A DNA stretch of 64,000 nt from Blastobasis lacticolella (Eukaryota > Arthropoda > Insecta > Lepidoptera > Blastobasidae). How positions within the stretch are numbered: the stretch's first letter is position 1; each line of letters starts with the position of its first letter. The notes beneath the pieces are model-generated. The model was not told the origin of the DNA. It did not search any database and saw nothing but the letters and a program-made list of their open reading frames with translations. The translations under genes and the position numbers were made by a program. The DNA lies in assembly GCA_905147135.1 (NCBI GenBank), contig LR990054.1, positions 16,095,001-16,159,000 of the forward strand. The letters run 5' to 3'. Of this stretch, positions 29,798 to 41,700 are shown in pieces.

Positions 29798-32485
29798 AAC
29801 AATTGTGATTGAGGTACTCTGCCGAATTTATTCTAACTTGTGATAATTCCATGATTTGAATGTCAGTGCTATAATGTATTTTGCTAAAATAGGGCATAGA
29901 GCTAGTGCTACGTGGGACATTTAAGGTAATACCGTGAAACAAATGCGGGCGCACGCGGTGGCCAACTGAGGCGCGCCATTTCAACATCCATCTTCTTTTT
30001 TTCGATAGACCCCGCGTGAACCCACAGATGTTTCAACACAGTTTAATAGTTAATAGTAATAATTCACTCTGCCAACTTCTCTGAATGTTACTCTCAAAAG
30101 TAATAGTAAGGTATACTGTTTCCAAAAGTATGGTACAAAATTCTAACTACATTGTATAACTTTTGACATGATTGTATTGACGTCAGCCTTAGTAGATACA
30201 CCCGTGCATTTTTAGGCGAATTTAACACCACTTTTTGTACAAAACCACGACGCGTGTCTGTCAGCGGTGGCGGTCCACTTATTGATTCTTGTAGCGAGAG
30301 CAGGAAGGCCTGCACGGTACTATCACCAAACCTACAATATTGTGCAGATGGATTGTTTATGCAACATAATCATAATATACTTCTAGACATAGGGCTCCTA
30401 CAAAGAGCGCAATCTACCGTTCTACCTGCAGCCTTTCGCAAACAGTCACTTTCCCTGGCCGGATAGCGTCCTAAACTACGTTTCTCGGGTTACAAGCTCT
30501 CATTTTCCCCAACGGCTGCATGTTATTCGGTAAATATAGCGGTTAGTGCGTTCCGCCCCGCACCCAAACGCGACTTTATTTTATACTGAGTAAACATTAG
30601 TGTCAACTGCGACTGACCAGCCAAAACGGAACGTCTGTTACTAGTTTTACAATACCCTAGCGATTTCGTTCGGTTGCTACCCCCTACCGTATCCCTGATT
30701 TTTATTTATATGGACTTCATTCGCGTAGTGTTCTACCTATCGCTACTGTAGGGTAGCCCTACGCTCTTGACACAAGCCAACAAAGAAAATTTTAATTTTT
30801 GATGGGGTTATTGGACACTGTGTTGCAGTGTGGTTACAGTTAAATAGGAAAAGTAAAACACTGACTGGCCGTCCTGCACGGCTAGCACAAATGTGCCCAC
30901 GACATAGCTCCCTCCACGAGAGAGTGTCTGTTTCCTTCTCTCAATTCTTAAATGAAAGAGAGGAGTATCTACATCGCGCCTTTTGTCGCTTATAGTGCGC
31001 GAGAGCACACTTGTGCTAGCCTTGCTGCAGCCAAAGAGGGCAACAAAATAGTAATAAATAACTTTTCTCATCTGATTGAGGTTAAATAAGGGTGCACCTA
31101 GGCTGACATTAATACTAAAGGTCCAAACGCATTGCCGCTGTGCGACCCGGCGCGCCGCGGCAATGGATTTTGTATGTAGTTGACATGCCGCGTGGTGCCG
31201 CACTGGGCCGCTAAATATAAAAGAAACTTTACTCTGATTTGTTTTTAGCAGTACCTACAACATTCAATGTATTTCATACCCTTAGCTGTTTACTTAGATT
31301 ATTTTACAATGATATTATTTTATTTCCAAAAGTGTATTAGACCTTAAGCATTATGAGGGTATAATTGTAATTTAATTAGGCAATAGTTCATAAATACCCT
31401 TGAAAGTTAACTTTCTTTCGTACTTTGCAAGAGCTTACATGTGTCTACACTGTCTGATGTGGTTCTGGGTGCAATAATCTGTGTTAAAAATATAGTTTGT
31501 TACCTAACACAGTTATATTTTACGCTTGCTATCTATGAATTGAAATAGTTTTACCTTTCATCGTCTTAAAGGGGTTTGAAGATTTCCCCATGGAACCTTT
31601 TGATCTTTTGTCAAAAAAAGGCTACAGGCTGATATAAATAGCTGTAGGACACTCGGATGATTACAGTTAATGCAATGTTTCTTACGATGAAGTGCGCGCG
31701 CGCAGATTGCGAGTGGCTCGTTCTCGGCACATTCGACAGATCTGGACGCACAATAAAATTCCAAAAAATTAATCTAAATATGGGGTGCGTCATTTTTTTT
31801 ATTGGGAAAATACTTTCAAAAGGTCATAGGCTACTAACTACGAACTTTCTCGAGTTTATATGTTATTGCCCTTGATTCTTACGTATTATTATGATGATAC
31901 AATGCCAGTTTTGATAGTTAGTGATATTTGTACAAAATGTTTTCCTTATTGTGCTTAGCTGATCATGGCCAATATCTAATAGTATACATAATTGAATCAT
32001 ATTACTTCTATTGTTAGGTTATTTTAAAAACTTTTATGCCATTCCTTATTTTAGAAATGCTACATCTTGGTCATATATAACTGTTTAAACTTTGAAACAT
32101 TTTATATTTTAATAATGATTTTTTGAAATATAATCTTAGCTCTCAAATATTTTTCTATAAAGTTTTTTTGTTGATTTACCTATGAGCTGAGCCCATAAGA
32201 TTGTATTGTAAATACTTAAATATTTTCAAGCCAAGATGGTAGCAAGCAATTTTGTTGATTGTTATTTATTTTCTAAGAAACACTGCTTATGATTTTTTTT
32301 AAATCTGTATACCTAAATATAAAAAGTAAAGGTGAGCAGTAAAATATTAATTTTGTATAAATACTTGTAGGTTTCAATTTAAAAACGATGGTATTTTATG
32401 TGTAGCTATAGAGGGATTATCCATGAAAGAAATCAAACAATTCTGCCAAAGACCAATGATCTTTGTCTTACAAATTACTTATTTC
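29798..32485 (+). other. Probable PWWP2 3'UTR and downstream flank
   Basis: Long AT-rich stretch without coding signal; AATAAA-type signals near 31750 and at 32486. It contains the short repeat 30606-30650 (also at 25922) and the foldback element at 30872. Confidence 0.45.
30872..31030. repeat. Foldback element, copy 1
   Basis: The left arm GGCTAGCACAAATGTGCCC and the complement of the right arm GGCTAGCACAAGTGTGCTC form a hairpin. Between them lie GAGAGTGTCTGTTTCCTT and TTTTGTCGCTTA. The same order recurs at 55281-55612. Confidence 0.65.
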
Positions 32486-32491
32486 AATAAA
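32486..32491 (+). terminator. AATAAA, candidate PWWP2 poly(A) signal
   Basis: AATAAA in an A/T-rich context at the far end of the unassigned 3' region. An alternative is near 31750. Which is used cannot be told from sequence. Confidence 0.3.
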
Positions 32492-32567
32492 ATTAAATAT
32501 ATTATACAAGCAAGTATTTGAATTGTGTACAATTCCGTTTTTGGTTGATATTTTTTATGCTATTCAG

Positions 32568-32760
32568 TGACAAACGAGCAGACAGTCCTTCGGCTGGTAA
32601 GTGGTAACTGTCGCCACGGTAATTCGGTAATTCATATATTTAGGTTACAAGTAACAAAAATGTAGAACCAATGAATAGAATGTCACTGTGAGGACTAAGA
32701 TGAAATGCCTCATGCCTGTTATTTCGCTGGCTACCTTATCCTTCAAACCGGAACACAACA
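32568..32760 (+). repeat. Interspersed repeat family E, copy 1 (target of the RTE insertion)
   Basis: AACGAGCAGACAGTCC, GTAACTGTCGCC and ATGAAATGCCTCATGCCTG match 49262-49515. Its right end is cut at 32760, where the RTE LINE and its target duplication begin. Confidence 0.6.
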
Positions 32761-35700
32761 TCATCTTCTAAGCTGTCAATCCCGGCTACTGCCAGGGTCC
32801 GCTTTCCTTCTTTTCTTTCTCCACTTTGCCCGATCTTCGGCATCTTCACGTCGTAAGCCGTTGGCTCTCGCGATCGACTCGGCGATGTCGATCCATCGCT
32901 TCTTAGGTCTCCCGCGGGACCACTTTCCTGATACAGGCAGGTGTTATTTCCCACGTATCCCTGGGGCTTGCGCAACACGTGACCATACCAGCGCAACCTT
33001 GCCTCTTCGATCTTCTCCGCGATATCTCTTACGCCAAGGCTGCCGCGGATGTACTCGTTACGCATTCGATCAAGTCGCGTAACGCCACACATCCACCGCA
33101 GCATTTTCATTTCGTTGGCATGGAGTTCGTGGATGTGCTTTATCAGCGCCGGCCAGGTTTCGCTGCCGTAAAGCATCACATGCCTAATTATGCTCTTATA
33201 TATTAGCCCCTTGAGCTTAATTGGGATTTTAGGGTCACAGGTAACCGCCGTGAGCTCCCGCTATTTGGCCCAAGCTACGGAGATTAGGGCCTTGACATCG
33301 GGGCCGATATCGCCGGACTCGTGCTGCACGGATCTTTAAAATTATCTGTTCTATGGACAGCTTCGTTACCTATACGGATGATGTCGGGATCTGCGCTGCA
33401 GCTGGCCATATATTCTGTCTTGGCGACGTTCAGCTTCAAACCACCGTTTTCTAGCACTGCCTTCCACGTGTTTACATTGGTCTCAAGATCCTGCCTAAGC
33501 TTGCTCACAAGTACGATGTCATCAGCGTATTTCATAAGCCAAGGTGGCGCGTCCTGAATTTCCGCTGAGAGGACATCGACATGCACAATGCAAAACAAGT
33601 AAGGGTTCAGCACTGAACCCTGGTGAACACCAACGGTAATCGGGAAGGGATTAGTATGGCCTACGATGGTTTTGACGACGACCTCAGTTTTAGCGTACAT
33701 GTCCTGGATAATCTTAATCTACGCCTCGGGCACAGACTTTGATCTCAGAGCCCACCAGATTATCTCACTTGGGACACTGTCGAAGGCCCTCTGTAGGTCG
33801 AGGAATGCGAATTGCAACGGTTGATTCCTACTGCAGTGGGACTCCTGGAGGACCCTGAGCGCAAAGATTGGATCCGTTGTGCTGCAGCCCCTCCTGAAGC
33901 CGTATTGATATTCCGACAAGGAGTCTATAATACGTTCAAAAAGCTTTATTGTATGGCTCATGAGCTTGATACCTCGATAGTTGCCGCACTCCTGCACACT
34001 ACCCTTTCCTTTATAGATTGGCGTAATAATATTTAAGCGCCACGCGTCATTGTATAAGCCCCGTAGCTGTGATCCTGTTGAATAGTTCAGTGAGTAAGAG
34101 TACGCCCCGGGTCCCCATTGTTTTCTAGGTTTCTATGGGTATTCCGTCATTGCCAATAGCTTTTCCGTTCTTTATACGAACCAGAGATCTCTCCACCTCG
34201 TCAGGGGTAATCGGGCTTATCATGCCAAGGTTTGCAGGAAGCTGTGGTGGTCGCACGTAGTTATTGGCATCGTTTGACAGTTCCTTGAAATGACAGCACC
34301 AACTGTCTTTAATAGGGTTTGCACTTGTGAGCAACACGCCGTCTGTATCTTTAATGGCAACACATTTTATCACATCCAGACTGGCTCGGCTCCACGACTT
34401 TGCCAGTGTGTAGACGAGCGTTTGCCCCTCCACAGTATCCAACGCATCGTAGAGCGGAGCCAGCTGGGCTGACCGCGCTTTTGCACCTCCATTTTAGCTC
34501 GCCGTTTCGCCCCAAGTACATCTCCTTATCCGATAGTGAGCTACTGCGCTGCCATTTCTTGAAACATGCCTTTTTGTGCCTTACTGCTTCCTGCACTATT
34601 CCACCATCCTGTGTCCTTATCAATTCTTCGACCACCTTTCGATGTGCCGAGTACCGTTCGTCCGAGTTTGAGGATGGACTTCTGGTAATGACACCAGAGC
34701 TCATTGGAGGTTTCGCTCTTTGCGCTCCAATCGAGGCCTTTGGCTGCCTCCATGAACACCTGGCTCTTGCTTTCCAGATTCCACCACTTAATAGACGGTT
34801 TACATCGTTCTGCCGTAGGCCGTCTACTTATTACTCGGACGTCCATGACAAGGACTCGGTGTTGTGCAGTGAGGCATTTCCCCTGAATGACCTTGCACTG
34901 GGATACATGGCCGATGTCACGTCTTCGGATCAGCAGATAATCAATCTGTGATTGGTGCGGGCCACTTTTGTAGGTGATGAGTTGTTCTGTAGCCGTATTC
35001 ACAATGGCTCGGAAATCGGATTCGGATACGGAATCGACAAAGGACCCCGCAAAAGTTCTTAGGAAAATGTGGTTTCAGTTAATTTTGATGAAATTTTCAT
35101 GTTTTATAGAGAGTAGAGTTTCCGTGAAATCTATCGGGATTCTGAATAACAGTTTTCGAATCGATCGACACGGATTCGCCGCTCACGAATTTCGTGTCGA
35201 ATCGTTCGGAAACGGTTTCGAATCATTGTGAATACGGCTACTGGTCTCTTCTGGAAGAAGGTGTTGACCACGGCTAAGTCGGCGGCCAGTGAGGTTCGGA
35301 GAATATCTTCTCCCTCACTGTTTCGCTGGCCGTAGCCAAAGCTACCGTGCACCCAACCGAACTCCTCGCTTCTCTGGTCCACGTGACCGTTGAGATCCGC
35401 ACCAACCACAATCTGTTCGGAGGATGGTATACGTCGCAGGGTGTCTCCGAAGCTATTCCAGAAGGCAGTCTTTTCGGTGTCAGCGCAGCCGGTTTGAGGA
35501 GCATAGGCGCTGATGAGGTTCATTGTTATCCCCAAATTTGCGCCTTTATCGCCATGAGTCGATCGCTCACTCTGCACACCTCTAATATGCCGTTCCGGAA
35601 CTCGTCGCCTACCACAATAGCGACCCCATTCCTCCCTTCTGCCGATCCGGTGTACAAAAGCTTGTACCCCTGCCCGATTTCCCTATTGGAGCCCTGCCAT

Positions 35701-36122
35701 CTCGTTTCCTGTAGGAACGCCACCTGAACGCGGCGCCTGTACAGTAAGTCAGCAACCTCCCGAGACCGGCCAGTTAGAGTGCCAACGTTAAGTGTGGCAA
35801 AGCGGACTTTTCTGCTAGGCGCTAACTTCTTTAACTCTGCCCGCGCGTGACAGGGTAGCCCTAGCCCACTTATCGCAGGCGATATGCCTGCGCGTCGTTT
35901 AACGGCGACGCCCTAGCATGATGTTTCTTATTAGCAGACCTTTTCATACTTTTTTTTGCGGTGTTTTGGCTTTTTACGTGCGGCGACTACCATCCGCCCC
36001 GCACAACCCGTTAGGAAAAAGCCGGTTCGCCAGCGCCTCGTTCGTCTGTCAACAGGGGGACCGCGGGCAGGTGAGGTTGGCTTGGGCCCATGAGATGGTG
36101 GTTGGGACCCATACCCCACCAT
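32761..36122 (-). mobile_element. RTE-type LINE, about full length (3.36 kb), with 16-bp target duplication
   Basis: AAACCGGAACACAACA occurs at 32745-32760 and again at 36123-36138, bracketing the element. Minus-strand order: leader (36122-35730), endonuclease (LQETRWQGS at 35723; LISAYAPQTGC, VVGADLNGHVDQR at 35577-35250; QIDYLLIRRRDIGHV at 34930), RT fingers (NYRGIKLMSHTIKLFERIID, YQYGFRRGCSTTDPIFALR at 33990), palm (QGSVLNPYLFCI, KYADDIVLVSK at 33600-33500) and a C-terminus with MKMLRWMCGVTRLDRMRNEY at 33120. The 3' end reads GCTTAGAAGATGA, RTE-like. The YADD box is intact but several frameshifts and a nested MITE make it defective. Confidence 0.92.
34990..35240. mobile_element. 251-bp MITE nested in the RTE LINE
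   Basis: Perfect 17-bp inverted ends TAGCCGTATTCACAATG, flanked by CTG at 34987-34989 and 35241-35243. Removing the element and one CTG restores the LINE reading ...QKRPEQLIT..., so the borders and the 3-bp duplication are well fixed. No ORF. Superfamily unclear: 3-bp duplications fit PIF/Harbinger or CMC types, but the ends do not match what I know of either. Confidence 0.9.
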
Positions 36123-36138
36123 AAACCGGAACACAACA

Positions 36139-36425
36139 AAACCTTACAAATCGAAGTCTGCCTCAAAATTGATGGCGTTTATAGTGAGGATGAAGAAATG
36201 ACAAGCTTTGGGGTGCCACAGGGCAGCGTATCGGGTCCCACATTGTTTCTCATTAGTTTAGTTTAGTTAATTTATCTATCATTGAAAATTAAAAGTACAT
36301 AATATAGCATTAATTGTAAGTCAATATACAATGATATTTTAAACAACAGCATAAATGAACACAATTTACATCAATGACTTATGCAACCTGTCACAGGATA
36401 ATTGTCGTATATTCACTTATGCTTA
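36139..36425 (+). repeat. LINE reverse-transcriptase fragment with a 109-bp insertion
   Basis: SFGVPQGSVSGPTLFLI at 36206-36254 and YINDLCNLSQDNCRIFTYA at 36367-36423 are adjacent parts of a Jockey-type RT palm. Between them, 36255-36363 is an AT-rich insert flanked by ATT on both sides (36252-36254, 36364-36366). Confidence 0.75.
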
Positions 36426-37269
36426 AAGCATAAACGTTTTTTTTTTAATATACTAGGCGGAGGGGTCCATTGTACCCCCTTCGCCCCTGGCGCTGGAAAT
36501 GTAAGGAATTAATATGGTGAAGCCCACAGCTCTAAACATTTTGTTAAGGTTAGAAGAGGTACCGAATGAAGAACTTAAGAATATCTACGAATACAACACA
36601 GATTAGTATATTTTGTCCAAAGGATTAATCCACAGCCATATCCACGGTCTTATGCTAGGATTTTAAAGATTCCATTGGATTAAAGCCATATGTGCGGACG
36701 ATTGAATCGCGATTGATTTACCCTACTCTAGTGATTCATTGATAGCGATTGACAGCTTAAGAGTTGTTTATTTGTTTTGTTTATGGTTTGGATTTGATCA
36801 GGGTTGCCGCTACAAGTATTTTTACCTGATTTTAAGTAATTTAAGATTTGAATATGTTGCGTGTAGCGATGACTGTTGGTTGGATTATAACTTTTATTAG
36901 AATGAGCCTTGTCACCGAGAATAAGAGATAATTATGTGAGTTCTGTGCCCTAGGTTCCACGGGGAAGTAAGGGTGGCGATAAATTTATATTAAGTAGGTG
37001 TGCATAGAGAGATCCTATAACCTAATGCTCTACTGATATCGGTGAATAGTTTAGTACGTCATGGATCTAATCTAGCTTTTATAAGCTAAAATAATAGAAA
37101 TAGTAAAACTCACTACACTTGTTCAATAATGGAGTTTATTAATTAAGAGCCATATTGCAATAGTTACTTATTTATTTATTTTTTGTACAACATTACAGCC
37201 TAAAACTAATGCGTTACACAAATTAGGTTATAGATTACAGCTACGTTATACAAATTACTTATAATTTAA
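36426..37269. other. Intergenic stretch, nothing recognised
   Basis: AT-rich; no coding signal, RNA gene or window-internal repeat match found. Confidence 0.4.
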
Positions 37270-37880
37270 GAAAAAATTTCAGAAAACATTGCTGTTATTG
37301 TATGCTTATTCACTAAATTATCGGCAAACAGATCGCAGTCTGGTAGGTACCTCACGCAATTATTGGTTAAGTTAGATGCGTGCTCTTACCAACGGAGAGT
37401 TAAAATGCGATACAGTTCGCACAGACTCCACTTCGATGAATCGGTGACGACGAGGACGCGTGTGTTTCCTGGGAACCGATAGACAGCAAACTCGCTCAAC
37501 GAAGTTGGGGCAATCTGATTCGCCTCGTAACAAACGTACTGCAGTCATAAGTAGATCCATACTACGTCTTATCTCTATAGAAGTTAAAGCCAGAGTTCCT
37601 AATAAAAATTTTGTTGGGTAAAGAAATGGATAATACTCGCACGGTTTCCTATAAAGAAACCGTAAGAAGGCTTTTTGTACTTTTTCGACAAGAAACTTAT
37701 AAATCGTCTCATGTGGGCTCCAGACTATGGCAGCACTTTCAATTTTGCTCCTTACTAGCGAGTTATAAATGAGCTTTATTGCAGAGGGATCCGTAAAATC
37801 TCTAGAGTTACGAATTACAAAGCCCAGTCGGCGATAACATGCTTTAGCTAGTTCATAAATATGGGTGTTCAAAGTTAATT
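37270..37880 (-). repeat. Jockey/CR1-type LINE ORF2 C-terminal relic with a 166-residue ORF
   Basis: Minus ORF 37872-37372 reads ELAKACYRRLGFVIRNSRDF, SAIKLIYNSLVRSKIESAAI, VQKAFLRFLYRK, YPTKFLLGTLALTSIEIRRS, and ends with RPRRHRFIE and NSPLVRARI. This is the thumb and C-terminal part of a Jockey/CR1-like RT, here an uninterrupted frame with a stop but without the RT core. Confidence 0.8.
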
Positions 37881-38358
37881 TGTTTTTAACTATTTCTACG
37901 GGGGTGATTGGATCGGATTGAAGTTTGTAAGTCTCTCATTATATAAATACAAGTAAAACGCTCGTAATCGATCACGATACCTACGTATTTTTGATACGGA
38001 TCGTGGATTTCTGAATTTCTAGAAATCCAGTGATCCGTAACACGATACTTGAATTACCTACACATTCGGTCAATATCGTGATCCAAGATTACAACCCATG
38101 TATCACGATAGTTATCTAGCGTTTAATATCCGCCATTCTTTAAAAAAAAATTTAATTTTCTACATATCGGGTAATTTCTGATTGTGTTTTAGATTTTTCT
38201 TTTTTAACTAGCGTCAACACTGGTTTTGAATTCTGTTTCTGTGTTGATTGTTTTGTTGTCGTCCGTCCGTTTTATTTTGTGGATGAAGAATTTGAAAAAT
38301 AATTAAACTAGTGCAGGCAGTTTCTTGTAAATTAATTTATTTTATATAGTTTTAAACA
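37881..38358 (+). promoter_or_regulatory. Haspin 5' flank and probable 5'UTR
   Basis: About 480 bp between the LINE relic and the haspin ATG. ATG context AAACAATGCG. No TATA box stands out; ATCACGATA-type words recur around 37970-38110 (imperfect inverted repeats). The transcription start is not determined. Confidence 0.35.
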
Positions 38359-38768
38359 ATGCGTCGGACTTATAGATCTAAAAAAGACGCTGGCGGTGGT
38401 TTAGACCACAAAGATGTGTTACTTACCGCTGACGAGAAAAGTTCTGTTTTCAATGCATTTTACATTCAAAATATTAAGCAGACTAAGAGGGAATTATCAT
38501 GCATGGGATCTTCTAATCACTACGGCACCGCTTCTAATAAAGTCCGTAAAAGAAAATATGTTAAAAAGATCGTAAAAGATATGGAGAAAAAGACTAAGTC
38601 GGTCGCCGGCGACTCGATTTCTGGCTCCGTGTTCTTGACTCCAGATAAGTCAATTCACGTAAAAAAAGCTCTAGATCCCTTTGATCAGCTGCTCAACTCT
38701 TCAACTTCAACGTCTGTGCCTAAGGCAGCCAAAGATGATGATTTATTTGAGCAATTTCGTTCTAAAAG
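38359..38768 (+). CDS. haspin: Haspin exon 1
   Basis: Start [14 protein letters not shown], a strongly basic N-terminus that could bind DNA or chromatin (inference). Contains a Lys/Arg cluster [18 protein letters not shown]. Donor AAAAG|GTATGT leaves two bases. Confidence 0.88.
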
Positions 38769-41700
38769 GTATGTTTATAAATTAATTTACCATTCATTGT
38801 CATTTTGTCCACTCATAACTTGTAATATTTGCTAAGATCTTTACATTAGAAATCTGTAGATTCTCCCACAAGAGAAATAGCCCATCAATTTCTGGTTTAG
38901 GATGAAGGCAATTAAAAAGGTTATAAAAAAACTAGATAATTTAAGAAAAGAAACCCAAGATATTTCATTGTAGTTTCCTCTTTTGACCAAAGTAGTCTAT
39001 TATGGTCTCTACCCACCAACGCCGCCAACCCAACTCAATTTGTAATAACATAATTTAAAAATTTGTCAACGGCTTTGGTGTGTCATTGCAATTTCTATTT
39101 GTCACCATATATACCTACCTGATACATTAGTGTTGTTGGCCTAGTGGTTAAGGTACCCAACACGTTAGTGAGAGCCATCGGGTTCGAATCCCACTGCCGC
39201 AATGTACCAATGACTCTTTTCAGAGTTATGAACATTAATTGATAACTAAACAATGCTTTTACTGTGAAGGAAAACATAGTGATGAAACCTTCACATTCAG
39301 CTGACTAAATGTGTAACCACGATTCAATCTGGTCAGGTTCCCCTGTTAACATGGTCATGGAGATGAGATGGCAATTGCTCCTCTGTAATTATCTGATCTG
39401 CCAAAACCAGGACCAGGGTCAAGACGGACCCCATGCTCTTGCGCACGAGTGCACAACCGAGACATTAACACAAAGATGATCATTTATACGAAAATATTTC
39501 ATAGTTTTTCAGGTTGTTTTAAAACAATTATTTTTGTAATCTGCAGGTCTGGTAAAACTTATAAAAAGAAAGTGAAGGCCAATATAAGAAAAATTAACTG
39601 CTCAAGTAGTGACACAGGTTAGTTCTACCTTTAAGTTATGTTTGGTTACAAATTTATTATCTTCACGTAACTTGTTATATTATAACTGCACAGATTGCAA
39701 CCCATGAACCCAACAAATGAAGCTCAATATTAATTCTTAAATGAATATCCCAGTTTCACTTCCCTAGACTGTATCAATTAAGTTACGCACTTTCTAAAAT
39801 CATTTCTCAATTATAAAATCTTTTCTATTTTTACAGAGTCTGACAAAGAAAATGAAGAAACTAAAAATGTGACGGACATAAGAACACATGAGTTTCTCAT
39901 TGAAAAGGAAGTTAAAACAAGTAAAAACCTTGAAGAGTCTATTAATAATATAGTGAAGAACTTATCATTACTAAACAACCTAAAATGTAGAAAAGCTAGC
40001 AATGGTATACAGAAAACAAAATTAAATAGACTGACAAAAAATTTATCTTCACCTCTACAGAACTCACCGTTAAGTAGTACACCATACACTAATAAATATA
40101 GAAGTAAATCTATTTATAAGTTCTCACCAATCCATATGGGGGATCTTGAGAAAAGTACAAAAGATATTTCTGATGTTGAACCAAACAATATTAATGATTC
40201 AAGTGTAATTATTACATCAAAAAGTAATGAAATTAAATCTGATCAGAGTCTCCATGATACTCCTGTTACACATATATATAAAAGTAGTAAAGGTCCAGTT
40301 AGTAGTAGGGCTTTATTTAGTACTGTGGACAAAGAATTGTCATTGTGCTATTCCAATAGTCTAGGTAGGAGCAAATGTAAGACGAGTGAAAGCCACCTGG
40401 AAAGAGCACCAACAAGCACTGAAGAAAGCACATCTAAAGAGAACCTTGGTGAGATAAGTTCTGTACAAACCAGTGAAGTAGAACCATTCTTGGGTTTCAC
40501 TAATGTTTTAGAGGATGTACCAGAAGAAAACGAGTTGAATGAGAAAGATAATGTAGATAACTCTATAATATTTTCGGTTAATAATAATGTAGATCCAGTT
40601 GAAAGATTTTCTGTCGATAATTATGAGACTGAGAGTTCAGATACTGAAGAAATAGATCAATCTATTATTTTCGCAGTTAAAACAAACAAAAGCAAAAAAG
40701 AATCCTATTCCGGAAATGAACATGATTCAAAAAACATTACTGTGGAAACTATAACTCCTGCTAAACCATTTTTAGGGTTTACTGATAATGACTTGGATGA
40801 CAAAGAAAATGCCGACAATGTGCGAGATATGTCTAATGACAGTTCTAATACAGGATCAACGGAGAGAAACTCTTCATATGACACTTGTGACAGTGAAGAT
40901 GAAGCTGCAGCAGAACCAAAAAGAGAGCCTGTAGTGTTGTTAGATAAAATTAGTAATTCTGTGTTTCTAGAATATTATGAAAAAATGGCCCACTATGAAT
41001 CAGCTGATGAGGGATCTTCTATTGATACAAATCATGAAAATTCTGATGATTCAGAGAATTCATTTGAAAATGATAGTAATTCCGAAACAAAACTACAAGT
41101 CGATTTAACTGAGGGAATTGAAAGTAATTCTAGTTCTGACAGTGAATATAACTCAGTGATTAATGAAGAAGACTTGTCTTATGATCTATCGAGGTGTACT
41201 ATAAATGACGTCGACAATGATGAATGTGGTAGTTTCGTTACCACGAGAAGACGTAATGAGACTACTAAAAACTCGACAATTTTAGTACTAGATGACTCCT
41301 ACCCTAGCCCTAGTAGTAGTGACTGTGATAAGACTGTATTAAGTAATAAGATTATTGATAATACTTTAAAAGACTGTGCAAATGCATCATATACTAGCAA
41401 TATAGAAACAATATCTTCCAGTAAAGATAGTATTATACTCCCTGAAAATAACTTTAGTCCACCATCAAGTCACTCACAAATAGACAGTGAAGAATCCGAA
41501 CCAATGTCTACTATTACAACTAGGAAAAGTAATAAATTATTTAGAGATAGTTTTATGATGAGAAACATAGAGAACCAAACTATTGATCCTGAAAGGCATG
41601 GTATAGTTCTTCAACCAGGCAAGAAATGGGAGAGGTCTTTGAGTATTTACAAAAGGATGACTCTAATGGCTGACCACTTTGATCAGTCGGTGTTGGAAGA

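Noticed and set aside
34125..35002. Independent host genes in the minus ORFs of the RTE region
   Set aside because: All are consecutive pieces of one LINE bounded by the 16-bp duplication.
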